From: Marchantia polymorpha subsp. ruderalis
Lineage: Eukaryota; Streptophyta; Marchantiopsida; Marchantiales; Marchantiaceae
Assembly (NCBI GenBank): GCA_037833965.1
Contig: AP031358.1
Location: forward strand, 10,672,001-10,736,000
Length of the DNA stretch: 64,000 nucleotides
Direction of reading: 5' to 3'
Shown here: piece after piece, positions 42,684 to 53,640 of the stretch
How the letters are laid out: every line of letters begins with the position of its first letter
How positions within the stretch are numbered: the stretch's first letter is position 1
The notes under the pieces: model-generated
Seen by the model: only the letters and a program-made list of their open reading frames with translations
What the model was told of the DNA's origin: nothing
Database searches by the model: none
Translations under genes and position numbers: made by a program

Positions 42684-43155
42684 ATGTGAATCCTATGCTT
42701 ATTTATTGTGAGCAAGGGTACCTTGTTGCAGAGATTGCTACATCTTTACGTCATATTATTGCCAGGCATAGAACAGGATCTCATAGGCTTGGAATTGAGG
42801 AAGGACGTTGGTTGAATATTGATAGGAGTGAACGGATTTGTAGGCTATGTGATGGGAGAAATGTTGAGGATGAAGAGCATGTGTTTATTACTTGTACTAG
42901 ATATATAGAGATTCGAGTTGCGCATAAAGTTGATGTCGAGAATTTCTTTTCTCTGCTTCAACTCGAGCCTTATGATTTAGGTTGTTACATTAGAGATATT
43001 ATTAGTTACCGTTCTAGTGCTTTGGGCACTAGCTAGGGGGTTCTTTTGGTTCTCTTCTAGTTTGGAGTTGGATTGTTTGTATTGTGTTTTTTAGCCTTTT
43101 GACCCTTTGGGTCCCACGGGCTTGATCTATTTACCATTTATCATTTACCATTTAC
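42684..43155 (+). mobile_element. B LINE 3' end, about 470 bp (second copy)
   Basis: The same B 3' end as 39985-40454, starting at the same codon, with the stop at 43034-43036 and the 3' UTR. One tail unit is ATTTATC instead of ATTTACC. The right flank is a different B element. Confidence 0.9.
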
Positions 43156-43996
43156 TTCACCTTGCCAATCTCTTTTAGCTTCTCCCAAGTTTCGCTTAGA
43201 TCCTTGTAAAAGAGACCTTTATGCAGAACATCTACAAGATCTTTTGACTCACACCATATGGAGTCCAGATTCGCATACCGCTAGTTTACAGTTCATAGAA
43301 TTGCTCAAAACTTCTACATCGAAGTTCTTTTTGAGGCATAGTACTAGGATTGCTAAGGGGCTACCTTGCAATGGATGGTTTGACTCCGAATGCAAGCTAG
43401 CAAGGGCAAGGTCTGTTGATAGGTAAATGGTAAATGGTAAATAGATCAAGCCCGTGGTACCCAAGGGGTCAAAAGGCTAAAAAACACAATACAAACAATC
43501 CAACTCCAAACTAGGAGAGAACCAAAAGAACTCCCTAGCTAGTGCCCAAAGCACTAGAACGGTAACTAAAAATCTCTCTAATGTAACAACCTAAATCATA
43601 AGGCTCGAGGTATTTGGATATTCAAAGTCGGCTTCTTTTGACAAGGATATACAAAGACTTGGTGAAGTCTAAGAAACGAGCTTTCTTAAGACGAAAGCAA
43701 GAATCCTTGACAAAGGACCTGATGAAGGATCCCAAGTCCTTTTGGATACGATTAGCTACACCATCGTCAAAACCTTCTCTTGATTCCGAGTCTTTGGTAG
43801 CTTTTTCCGAAAAGCTCTATTTCTTTCCAGAAGCCACATCTATGCCATATTGCGAAGCAACAGCTCGATTATTTCGGAAAGAGAGGTGATGACTATTCTC
43901 CGAAAATTAGCAAATGGCAAATGTGAAGATTTAGATGGCTTGTCCATTGAACTTATCAAGTGGGGAGGAGATTGTATTGGACCGGTTCTCACTCAA
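43156..43996 (+). mobile_element. B LINE internal fragment with a nested 3' end
   Basis: Plus-strand B ORF2 from SPCQSLLASPKFRLD to CNGWFDSECKLARARSVDR, then a minus-strand 3' end insertion (43425-43606), then SLDIQSRLLLTRIYKDLVK to GGDCIGPVLT. AGGT is found at both junctions (43421-43424 and about 43607-43610). A one-base loss near 43872 (CTRLFRKER region) shifts the frame. Confidence 0.85.
43425..43606 (-). mobile_element. Minimal LINE 3' end insertion (A/B type 3' UTR)
   Basis: About 180 bp: tail, 3' UTR and the last codons of ORF2. It is a severely 5'-truncated copy inside a B fragment, flanked by AGGT. It shows that the 3' UTR and tail are sufficient for insertion. Confidence 0.85.
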
Positions 43997-43997
43997 G

Positions 43998-44193
43998 AGT
44001 GCGTCCAATTTTGAGTTTCGAGCTTTGAGTTTCAAGATTTGATGGCAAATACTCCAGCGTTCCACCAAATTTCAGCTCCATATCACTTCCAACGTAGAAG
44101 ATACAGCTCCCGTAAGAATCTCTTGCCCTCAAATCTTGAAACTCAAAGCTCGAAAGTCAAAATTGGACGCACTCTGACTCTGAAACTCCGTTC
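43998..44193. repeat. Inverted pair of C monomer pieces
   Basis: A 50-bp piece of C monomer in one orientation (43998-44047) is followed by about 145 bp in the other (44050-44193). The inner parts (about 43999-44041 and 44130-44175) are reverse complements, so this could fold back as a hairpin with a loop of about 90 bases. Confidence 0.8.
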
Positions 44194-44271
44194 TGTTTGG
44201 GTTGGAGTTGGAGTTGGATTGGTCGTATTGTGTTTTTTAGCCACGGGCTTGATCTATTTACCATTTACCAT
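44193..44271 (+). mobile_element. Tiny LINE 3' UTR relic at the right edge of the cluster
   Basis: A piece of the A/B-type 3' UTR (GTATTGTGTTTTTTAGCC, then CCACGGGCTTGATC) with two tail units ending at about 44271. The GACCCTTTGGGTC stretch is deleted. A run of T and unrelated sequence follow. Confidence 0.8.
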
Positions 44272-44369
44272 AGTTTTTTTTCATGTGGCTACTAGATGGC
44301 ATAAGGGTACTGACAGATTATGTCCACTCTCAATATTTTTGAGGTGCCTTGTACGTTGAACTACTAAAA
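44272..44369. other. Short unassigned stretch
   Basis: Starts with a run of T and shows no match to the LINE parts around it. I see no gene here. Confidence 0.5.
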
Positions 44370-44590
44370 TTAGAAACTCAAAATTTAAAATTTGCACAAC
44401 TTCATTTATGTGCCTGAAAGTTTGCAATACTTTGCACTTTTTCTAATTCCATGATACTACAAAATTTGAGCTTCATTTGACACTCCACTTTGAAGATATG
44501 GTGTCCGCGAGATTGAGACTTCAGTTCTTGAAACTTGAAACTCAAATGGTAAATGATAAATGAAACTCAAAACTCAAAATTCACACTTCG
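44370..44590. repeat. Strongly diverged LINE monomer relic
   Basis: Landmarks of the A monomer survive in order: ACAAAATTTGAGCTTC for ACCAAATCTCAGCTCC, then TTGACACTCCA, GAAGATATGG, TCCGCGAGATTGAGACT, then CTTGAAACTCAAA. Substitutions are far denser than in the arrays at 36.7-38.0 kb, so this copy is old or belongs to another subfamily. Short GGTAAATG and ATAAATG words follow at about 44546. Confidence 0.65.
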
Positions 44591-44950
44591 TCTATGGATA
44601 GTTCTAGTTAGCTCTAGTTTGAAGGAAAGCTTTTGTTAGTTATACTTTTAGTTTTTCTTGCATAATGATTTTATAGGTTATGGAGTAAAATGTTTCTTTG
44701 ACATGAATTAAATGGAAGACTATTAGGTTGTAAATCACAATCAAATGACGGATTACAATTTGATATACTCATTGCTTAGGATTTTGTCGGTAAATAGTTA
44801 CCGACGGTTGTGATTTCAAAGGTGACAAAAACTTGCTCGTTCCTCCAAACACTACATAAGTGTTGTTTTCATGATGTTTTCTTAATTCTTGTGTTTATCA
44901 ATTCTTAGAATTTGATTTTATATAATTTTTCAAGACTATTGATTAAAATA
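44591..44950. other. Unassigned AT-rich stretch
   Basis: 360 bp between LINE relics with no open frame of note and no repeat I recognise. Confidence 0.5.
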
Positions 44951-45493
44951 TGGTAAATGGTAAATAGATCAAGCCCGTGGGACCCAAAGGGTCAAAAGGC
45001 TGAATCCAACTCCAACCTAGGAGAGAATCAAAAGAACCCCCTAGCTAGTGCCAAAAGCACTAGAACGGTAACTAATAACATCCCTAATGTAACAATCGAA
45101 ATCATAAGGCTCAAGCTGAAGCAAAGAATAAAAATTCTCAACAACTTCATGAGCCACTCTTATCTCTACATATCTAGTACAAGTAAGAAATCCATGCTTT
45201 TCATTCTCAACTTTTCTTCCATCACATAGCCTACAAATTGGTTCACTCCTATCAATGTTTAATCAACGCCTTTCTTCAGTCCCAAGACTATAAGATCTTG
45301 TTCTATGCCTAGCAATAATATGATGTAAAGAAGTAAAGATGTCCGCAAGTAAATATCCTTGCTCACAATAAACAAGTATAGGATTCACATGATATTGATA
45401 AAACTCCATTCTAGTGCCTCATCTACTCCAAATAATGCTAAAAATCCTCCTTGATACTCTCGCGTAGGGCAATAGGTTGCAAATCCCAATAAA
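44951..45493 (-). mobile_element. Older, diverged LINE 3' end
   Basis: Minus-strand tail (two GGTAAAT units on plus), 3' UTR and ORF2 C-terminal sequence. The 3' UTR lacks the stretch AAAAACACAATACAAAC, and many substitutions and small indels have destroyed the frame. The residues ICRLC-like to DIGCY-like can still be traced. It is clearly older than copies A1 to A4 and ends at about 45493. Confidence 0.8.
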
Positions 45494-46540
45494 TTAAGGT
45501 TTAAAAAACTTCTCAAAAATTCTAAACAAACATTAAACTGGTAGATCAGAATTTTCATATAATAAATAAAATCAAAGTTTCATGATATCAATAAGAATAT
45601 TTCATGTATTTTATTTTTTAATTTACATATTTAGAACTTCCAATCTTGCATATATTATTTTTACAAAAAATATGATCAAGATTTTAATATAAATTATTTA
45701 TAATACTTTATACTAATTTTGAATATCAATTAAATATTCAAAATCTCACATGAGCAATATATATAATCTAAAATTTATAGATATTGATAATAGGATTTTT
45801 AAAAACCAGGATTCAATCTAAGTTCCCTTTGTTTTAAAATGTAAATCAAAACTTATATTTTTTGACATATTATTTACCTTAAATTGATAAATAAAGTTAT
45901 TGTAGTGAGAGTTCAAAATTGCTTTTATTGAAATTTTATTTATAATAATGTTATCTAAATCCAATTTTCTATTTATTAGCTTTATATAGAAATTGATAAA
46001 CCTTCTCATTGATAGCTACCACATAATATACATAATCCTCATACACTACTCATACAAAAACTACATTGGAAATTGATCTAATGATGGAATTAGAGTGTTG
46101 TGTTTATGTTGTATCAATAAGAATATCATGTATTTTGTTTTGTTTCTTCTCATCAATTTTGTTGATTTAGAATGTTCAACTTCAATTAAGGGAATTTCAA
46201 GTTTTATATATTTTTATTTTTATTTTTATTTATTTATTTAGTGACATATGTTATGACTTTTGTTCTTTAAGACAGATGTTCACGAGTTACATTGTGCATC
46301 AGATACATCATTTTATGTGAATACTATAAATTTAAATTTGACTATTTAATTGAATATTCGATGCTATCTCTTCACCATTAATTCATTTTTGTGTGTTAAG
46401 AGTTTGGTTTTAGATATTTGTCTTCTCTCGCCTCAACACCAAGATAGTTTCATGTTGCGGAATCAATACAAATATAGAGTTTTTATTTTCGTAGTATAAT
46501 TCAAGACAATATTTTAAATTCCTTTTGCGTGCTGCCTGGT
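45494..46540. other. AT-rich spacer
   Basis: Very AT-rich sequence with T/A runs, including a TTTAT-type low-complexity run near 46205-46242. No gene, RNA gene or repeat family recognised. Confidence 0.6.
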
Positions 46541-48285
46541 GAAGTTTGGATCAAACACATAGTAAGGCGCGTACACAGCACATCTGATTCAGATATTGAA
46601 TCGCTGGACTCGTCTCTACACTCGTCTCCTTCAAATTATAGTTTTCCTTGCAGCGTCACTGCAAGTTGAGATACTTTCAGTAAGATAGACTAGGCAGAGA
46701 CCGGTAACTTGTACTAAGCATGTCAGAGGAGAGCGACTATATCGTTTGTGACGTGGTTATCTACCCGCGCTGAGTTGACCATTATTCGATCCAATCACCC
46801 ACATCTGGAGAAGGTTCGTCTGACAAACCGATACGGTATGGATCAAATTGTATTCCTACAGCTGGTGTCCATCAAATCACGGAGAACAACCTGCCGCGAA
46901 CGTTCATCTACCAACCTTGAAGAGAACAAGGAGAGAGATCCAGACCTTACATCTTCACACAATCCCTAACCTAACGTAGCAGGGACTTTGCTGTCCATAC
47001 ATGTCTCAGTCACTTGTATACAGTAGTTTCAACGGATGCTGGATAGCAAACCTCTACTGTCAAGGTCTGCCTGGCAACACATGGACGAAGGGGATACACC
47101 GTATCCTACTTTTGATAAAGCTATAAAAAGTTACAGTGGTCGCTCTGTAAAGACTTCGCAGACAACATTACACGATCGAGAAGCCGGAGCTGAACAATTC
47201 ATATGCGGTCAAGCCTTCTGAGTAGAGAGCGAGAAAGTCGAATTCGTCTACAAAAACAAAGATTTTTCTATTCATCGGGCAACTAAGACTACTCATTTCA
47301 ATTCTAGTCCCAGGTTTACTGCAATACAATTCCACCATGTGGTAGATATGGCGTGTAACTGGACGGAGTCGTTATACCGTGTGGGATCATTCAATACGCG
47401 CGGATAGGGGAGAGTGTGATGTTCAACAAACTAATAATGTAATCCTGGCATTTTGGCGACGATTGACAATAGCATTTAAACAGTACTCTGCTGGCCAGTA
47501 TTTCTTCAGAAGAAGACAAGGCCTCTATCGAGAGGCCGGAAGTCGTTAACGTCAACCAATAGCAAATACCCCCTTCCCCTATACACTCCCATCATGAGAG
47601 TCGCCAAGAGACCAAATGTGTGAGGAGTAAACTTGCGCATAGCAATTTGAATCCCCACCAGAAGATAAGAAAACATCTGTTACTGTAGAAAGGAAATGGA
47701 AAACTCGGATAAGGTAGGAAAATATACAAAGTGGACGTTAAAACCAGCGGAATATGGTGAGATCAGATGCTACTGGTCGTTGAAGCGCAGTTCCAAAACA
47801 ACCAAAAAACCACCTTCTACTGCAGGCATCGGTGGATGTCGAAACACGAGTTAAGCCTCAGCAGACTAAAGTGAAAAACAGGTTGAAACTCCTTTCCTCG
47901 GTCGTAGATACATGCATGACTGGACAGTGCGTCAGGGATCCTCAAAGTGAACAGATAAACTGCATCACTGACGGCGATACTGAACAAATTCGAACGACGT
48001 TATCAGAGGCTTCGGGTGCAATTCCCTCCTAAAACCGTAGGAGTTCCGACTCTGTCGAACGTTGGTGCGTGCTGGCTCTTATATGCATGAATGGGGGATG
48101 CCGGCTTGCTGGTTCACTCTAGGTTATAGATAGATGATAACATGGGCAACATTAGTTCACAACAAGTGATCACCTTTCAAGCTGTCAAAATGCAGCCAGC
48201 AGGTTTCAGAACTTCACAATGGCCTACACAATGACAGACGGCCTAATCTACCGATCATAACAGAAGCGTAGCAACATATATAGAT
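46541..48285. other. Unassigned mixed-composition stretch downstream of the ZF-HD gene
   Basis: Composition is richer in GC than the flanking spacer, but the only open frames are short (up to 73 codons) and none resembles a known protein. A purine run followed by TG (about 47404-47420) is a weak hint of an old retroelement end; I found no paired repeat, so I do not call one. It may be decayed mobile DNA or unannotated transcript. Confidence 0.4.
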
Positions 48286-48291
48286 TTTATT
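48286..48291 (-). promoter_or_regulatory. Candidate polyadenylation signal of the ZF-HD gene
   Basis: AATAAA on the minus strand about 100 bp after the stop codon at 48387. It is the nearest canonical hexamer downstream of the gene. Confidence 0.5.
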
Positions 48292-48386
48292 AGCTGTAAC
48301 TTACAAGGCCTCCCGGTGAGCACATTGCCTGCGGGGCATTAGAGAAATGACTTAGGGCCCTGCAATCCTATAAGGGGCAAAAGGAA

Positions 48387-49097
48387 CTATATCTTCTTGC
48401 CCAATGTGTGCTTATTATTATGCATCCAGACTTTGAGGACGTGCCGCTTCACGCCAATATCAGCACAGAATGCCTGCACTGCCGCCTCATCGTGCTTTTG
48501 TATCTTCCATCCCAACTTGTCTGCAAAGGAACACATCTTCTCCTTTTGCTCTGCTGAAAACTTGGTACGAAATCGCTTCTTCATCGCCGATGCCGGTCCT
48601 CCCACACCTCCATCCTGATCATCTGAGTCCGTTGGTACGGTATTCAGCGCCATTATCATCGGTGCAGGAGGCCGAGCGATGACAGTAGTTGCTGGAAGTG
48701 CCAAAGGAGTGTGCGGCATTGCTCCGGGTGTCCCTCTCTTCCTTTCCTTTCGAACATGATGACAATCACAGGAGGGTTCACCCTCCACTTCTCTTCTGTG
48801 AAAGTTCCGATGGCATTCACATGCCGCACACTTGAGCGCGTCCAAAGTTCCTTCTTCCCCGCTGGGCATAAATTCCCCGCATCCATCAATGGCGTGGCCC
48901 CCAATGCTGGCAGCATGGTTTTTGAGGCATTCTCTGTATTTGATAATCTTCTTAGCCTTACTTTCCAGAGGTCGGATATCCTCCATGCCGGTGCCGTTGC
49001 CGCTGGTCAGCAACTTCATCTTCGAAGACTCGTGATGGCCAGCGTAGCCACCTGACATCGGCATCTGAAGATCTCCTTCATGTGCTCCCAAATCCAT
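48387..49097 (-). CDS. Zinc finger-homeodomain (ZF-HD) transcription factor
   Basis: An intronless frame of 236 codons from ATG 49097 to a stop at 48387-48389. Residues 53-103 form the ZF-HD dimerisation finger: YRECLKNH, then [18 protein letters not shown] and [15 protein letters not shown], with the conserved Cys57, His61, His68, Cys73, Cys90, Cys93, Cys95, His96 and His100. Residues 173-232 form the homeodomain, starting KKRFRTKF and ending [15 protein letters not shown]; Trp224, Asn227 and Asn228 match the family. Between them is a basic patch (VRKERKRG) and a Pro/Ala-rich linker. ZF-HD proteins are nuclear, plant specific, dimerise through the finger and bind ATTA-type sites. Intronless structure is usual for the family. 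I know of no reason to pick one orthologue name, so I give no symbol. Confidence 0.97.
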   Translation of the reverse strand: MDLGAHEGDLQMPMSGGYAGHHESSKMKLLTSGNGTGMEDIRPLESKAKKIIKYRECLKNHAASIGGHAIDGCGEFMPSGEEGTLDALKCAACECHRNFHRREVEGEPSCDCHHVRKERKRGTPGAMPHTPLALPATTVIARPPAPMIMALNTVPTDSDDQDGGVGGPASAMKKRFRTKFSAEQKEKMCSFADKLGWKIQKHDEAAVQAFCADIGVKRHVLKVWMHNNKHTLGKKI

Positions 49098-51750
49098 GTT
49101 GCAAACCTCTCCCTACTCTTTAACCTTCCTGCTACATATCAATACTCTGCCTGGGTCGAAACGGCAGCCTACCATCTGCCCTATACTGCCGCTTTCTCTT
49201 TCTTAAGTCTACCAAACGAGCCTTCAAAGTCTCTCACGTACCACCTCGAGCTCGCTCACGAGTTCACACTCTACTAGTGAGCGTGCTCGAGCCTCCAAGG
49301 GCCTGAGCCTCTCAAATGTGTGGATCCATGGATACCCCCATGTTCGAGTTCACCGTAGAAACCCCCATCAAGTGACCCTGAGCAATCTGGTCAACACATG
49401 CACAACACCAGAGCGCTCGTTGTCAATTAAATTTCCAAACAGAAGGGCAGAGCTACGAACTGGGCCTCCAGGCAATGAGCTGTTCTAAATCGAGAAATGG
49501 GTTCATACAAGAAGATGCACATTGGTTACAGACGGTTTACAAGGTCTGAACTTCAACATTGATACAAAGACCTGCATAGCGCTATTGAGCTAAACCGACT
49601 CCTTCCAGTAGAAACTAGAAGTTTAGAACAACCACAAGCAGTTACAGATACACCCTCATAATTCACAAGTTTTCAGCCACAAAAGTGATTTCAAAACATG
49701 TCTCACTCTGTAAGATCGGGAAAGCAGTAAATGCTGAGGTAACAGCACTATCTGTGGACGTACGAAGCAGCGGATGGAGGTCATGACTGTGAACTTGAGA
49801 CAACCAGGTGCAGGGAACAGCGAGGACAATGCAGTTGGCATGTTGCACAACAGCGACCTCCCAACTCTCGTACATTACAGAGAGTTTCCATCAACGGAGG
49901 GAGGGCAGGGAAACCTAGACAAACTAAAACAAAGAGGGAATCGGCATTGCCTTTGCAGTGGAATGCCGCGCACTTTCACGGAAAAGTTTGCGTGGACAAC
50001 ATACCCAAACCAGATTAAGAACACCGAAGTCGGATAAAAACCTATTCAAACCTATAAATATTTGTGTTGACAGAGTTATCACAGACTTGGACTAGAAGAA
50101 CTCGGGGAAGAAGACATGGCAAGAAGTAAGAGAGACGCGTGATCAGATGAAACTCGAACCACAAGCATAGTATAAGTGAAGAGAGTCACCAGAAGAAAGT
50201 GGCGAACCTGTGGTTCGAGTGTGAGAAAAATATATTCTCGATGTTGTGAGTCGCCAAATTCAATACTATCATGAGATAGAAACAGGCGGCTGATGCGAGC
50301 AAGGAAGTCCGCAGGTTGGGGATGCGGAGAGATTACGCACTGTGATGTAATACGGTAACCGCGAAACTGACAGGGAAAGACAGGAGGTGTGAAGAGAAAT
50401 GCGCGCCTTGAGGACTGTGGAGGGTTTGAAGTGGACGCTCGCCGCAGGGTTGAGCCAGGAGACAAGGCTTTCTTCAGATGCCGAGGGGAACGCTGTCCAA
50501 CTTTGTCTAATGGAGCGAGAGAATAGAAGATGAATAGGAGGGTTACTTGTGACCCCTGGGTGTCCGGCACACAACACTCTCACTCTCCTTTGGGCCGACA
50601 CGGAAAGCTCCGGAGGAGCGAAATGGTATCGCTGAAAGTACCAGGCCGGCGGGGTGCCCACGCGACGATTGCGAGAGGCAAATTTCGACGGTCAGGATTT
50701 GTATCTCCTTAAGATATCAAGCGCACACAATGAGATAAGGCGACTTGCAAACACAAACTAACGAAGGGTCTGCAAAGGACGAAGGGCAAGTGAGCAACGC
50801 AACTCGCAGGTGCTAAGCTCTCTCGCTCCTCGACCGACTTGACTATCTTCTGCTGACAGTGAAAGGAACTGAACAAGCTGCCAAAAGACAAACTTGAAAT
50901 CCGCTTGAGAGGATTAGATGGGTGAATACTCGTCTGAACCGAACAAACCAAACCCAAGCCTGCCGCTGGCTTGACAAGATGAAGCAGCAAGCAACAGCAG
51001 CAGCAGCAGCAGGACTCGGATTCTAAGAGTCAGGGAACGACGACTTGGAGTCGAGGACCTGGGTTCCTTTCGAGATCTCGATTGCTCGAGCACCGGCAGC
51101 TCGGTAGGAAAAGTAAGAAGAAGAAGAGAGATGATGCCCGGCCCCGGGGGGCTCGGGGCTTGCTCAGATGGGGTGGAGTTTGTAAGTAGTGAAAAGAGAA
51201 GTGAAGGAGGAAGCTTGGGAGCTGCCTAGCCTTGAAGAAGAAGAAGGAAGAAGGAGGGACACACTACTACAAGGCCGGACGGACCAGTTCAGAACAGACA
51301 CCACAGCCCACCACTCCACACAAGCCTCCGCTTTGCTTGGTAACAGGAGAGACAAAAAGGCAAGAATAGGCTTGGCTCACTCACCTCTGAGGGAGAAGGT
51401 AGAGGATGAAATGTGGATTGTAGTAGTATCAGAAGTTCACGAAAAAAAGCGAAAGTGAAAGCGAAACAATCAGGACTCAAAATCTCCCTCCCTCTCTCTC
51501 CGAAAACCAACAGCACTGAATCTCGCTCTCTCGCTCTTTTTCTTCGGAAAAACACACACTCCTCACACCCACACAGCAATCTACACTCTCCCCTCCTCTC
51601 TCGCTCACTCACTCAGTTGGTCGGCGGGGGCGCCGTTCTTCTTCCACTTTGCCTATTCGCACGAGCGAGAGAAGGAAGGGATGGGGAGAGGGAGGGAGAG
51701 AGCAGCAGCAGCAGAGCAAGAGGAGAGAGTAGACCCTAGGGGAAAAAAAG
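49098..51750 (-). promoter_or_regulatory. Probable long 5' leader and promoter region of the ZF-HD gene
   Basis: This 2.6-kb stretch upstream of the ATG has no convincing coding frame but is compositionally unlike the spacer: CT-rich on the minus strand at 51470-51730 (CTCTCTC and CTC/CTG runs), a CAG run at 50994-51011, and intermediate GC content. Pyrimidine-rich leaders at transcription starts are common in plants. A start near 51730 is a guess. An intron within the leader is possible but I cannot place its ends. Confidence 0.4.
50994..51011. repeat. CAG trinucleotide run
   Basis: About six CAG units in the leader region of the ZF-HD gene. Confidence 0.85.
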
Positions 51751-53640
51751 AAAAGCGGGATAGCTAACCCGAGGGTGCAAAATAATAAGTTAAGGTATCA
51801 GCCCCTCCGGGGGCCCTGCCGCCCGCCTCGGTGCCCGGTCTCCGTAATTATTGCCAGGAGGTAGGAATTACCGCCCCGGTCAGACTAGTCGGTCTCCTGA
51901 CACATACACTCTTCCTCCCCCATCCGCTTGTTCTCTCTCCTTTGCCCGCCTGTCGCCTGCTGTCACACATTACCGGGAAACCTCTGTCTTCCGGTCGCCT
52001 CCTCGACGTGGGCCTTTGTTCGCCTTCCCTGGCAAGACGACCGAGTATGGAGTGTTTGTTTGGTCTCCGACGACGAGTCCAGTCCTTCCATGGAAGGGGG
52101 AGCACCATCACATTTCCCACACCATTTTGGACCTTCATTAATGAACAAAGAATGGGTACTTGCTCCCATCTCTCTCGCATCCCATTTCCCGGGGAGGAAG
52201 GATTGGCACGGGATGGGATGGAATAGGGTCCAATCACATGAGAGATGGATGGAAACACCATTGTTTTCAGGTCCTAGGAAGTAAAAAGTGAGATTTATGA
52301 TAATGATGATGAACGTTCTAGATGGAAACTTGTCTTCTGTGCCCCCGTCCCAGCAAATCCGATCCCAGCAAATGATTAGCTTGGTAATCCCGTGTATGAT
52401 TAATGTCTCGACGTCATTACGTTTCAGTTCTATGTTATTAAGCGGAAAGTGTACCAAGTAATAATCCACATGTCCAACTAGTTGTCATTACGGTGTCTTC
52501 CATCGATTTACTCTATCCAGTTGGCCCTCTTGCGCTGTAAACAAGATTACCTCGTAAATTTGCTGCAATTGTGTCAGCCCCAACCTGCGTCGTTTACTGT
52601 GATCCTCTCGAGTGTTGGATTTTGAGATTTCGTAGAAGCTGTTTGAGCGCCGTTCGTGTAGCTCATTTTCTCCTCTCTCCGGAGATAAATAATCCACCAT
52701 TCCACACATGAGCGGATGATGCTACGGAATAGAAAAGAGAAATATGAAGTTTGACTACCGCCCTGAAGTGAGGACAGGACATAAATAAATTACTTCAGCA
52801 CGATTCAAATACTACGACACTGTTCTAGGAATTAAGAGAGAATATCATGTAAGGAGACGGAAATCCCATTACTGTGTGTATAAGATAACCGATGAGAGAT
52901 GGGGCATGTCAGTTGATGGGGATTATGACAACGGATGGGAGATATGGCATCATCGAGATCATGGGTATGGATGGGGATGGAAGTAAGTGGTGACAAATCA
53001 AACTCGTGATCAAATGAAAGCAGGTGGAGTGAGTGGCTGAGAGCGACCATGCATGCAGATATTTGTGGTGCTGGAACATTATATTAACCTTGGGTATGAA
53101 ATAATAATACTTTTATATATCTCCCTTTCCTATCGCCAATGTGGGGTAAAAGGGTTATGATGTTGCTCTCACTACTACTACTAGATCATCATCCCCTCGT
53201 CTCCTTCCAAGCGCCACAACACCCCCACCCCCCACACCCCCGGTTCTCCCTCCCAGCGCCGCTCCCTATACCCGATCAACTCGACTCTGCCACACCCGTG
53301 ATTTCTTCCCAGCGTCAACCCCAACTCGATACGGCCACCAACCCCAACTTGCCCAGACCCAAGGATGGTCACCTGTCTACGTCCCTTTCTTTTGGCCAGC
53401 TGTTGCCCTTGCATACCGCGATTCGCTTCAAACAAAGCCCTAAACATCAGTTTCGTGACGAAATTCATCTTCTCTGCTTTGATGCAATCTAGAATATGTA
53501 CACAGTACGTTAAAATGGGTGCGGCTTTGAAACTGATTTCTCAACTTGGTACGATATACCATGGTTTGAAAGACGTAACGATAATCTGGTAAGATACGTA
53601 TTTCCCTCAATTCGATGCATATCCCTAAACACTGTCCCTT
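51751..53640. other. Intergenic stretch upstream of the ZF-HD gene
   Basis: Mixed composition with C-rich patches (for example 53215-53245). Several short open frames exist, the longest 131 and 137 codons on opposite strands of the same bases at 51831-52261, which suggests low stop density in GC-rich DNA and not genes. No product recognised. Confidence 0.5.

Noticed and set aside
47404-47420. Purine run followed by TG as the end of an LTR element
   Set aside because: No matching second repeat and no element proteins found nearby; too weak to call.
46748-48032. Short frames of 61-73 codons as exons of a gene
   Set aside because: No recognisable protein similarity and no convincing splice pattern.
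51831-52261. Open frames of 131 and 137 codons on opposite strands
   Set aside because: They share the same bases, have no recognisable domain, and lie in GC-rich DNA where stops are rare.
53139-53492. 117-codon frame with a hydrophobic start, possible small secreted protein
   Set aside because: Low-complexity Pro/His-rich sequence from C-rich DNA, no family match, no supporting transcript signals.
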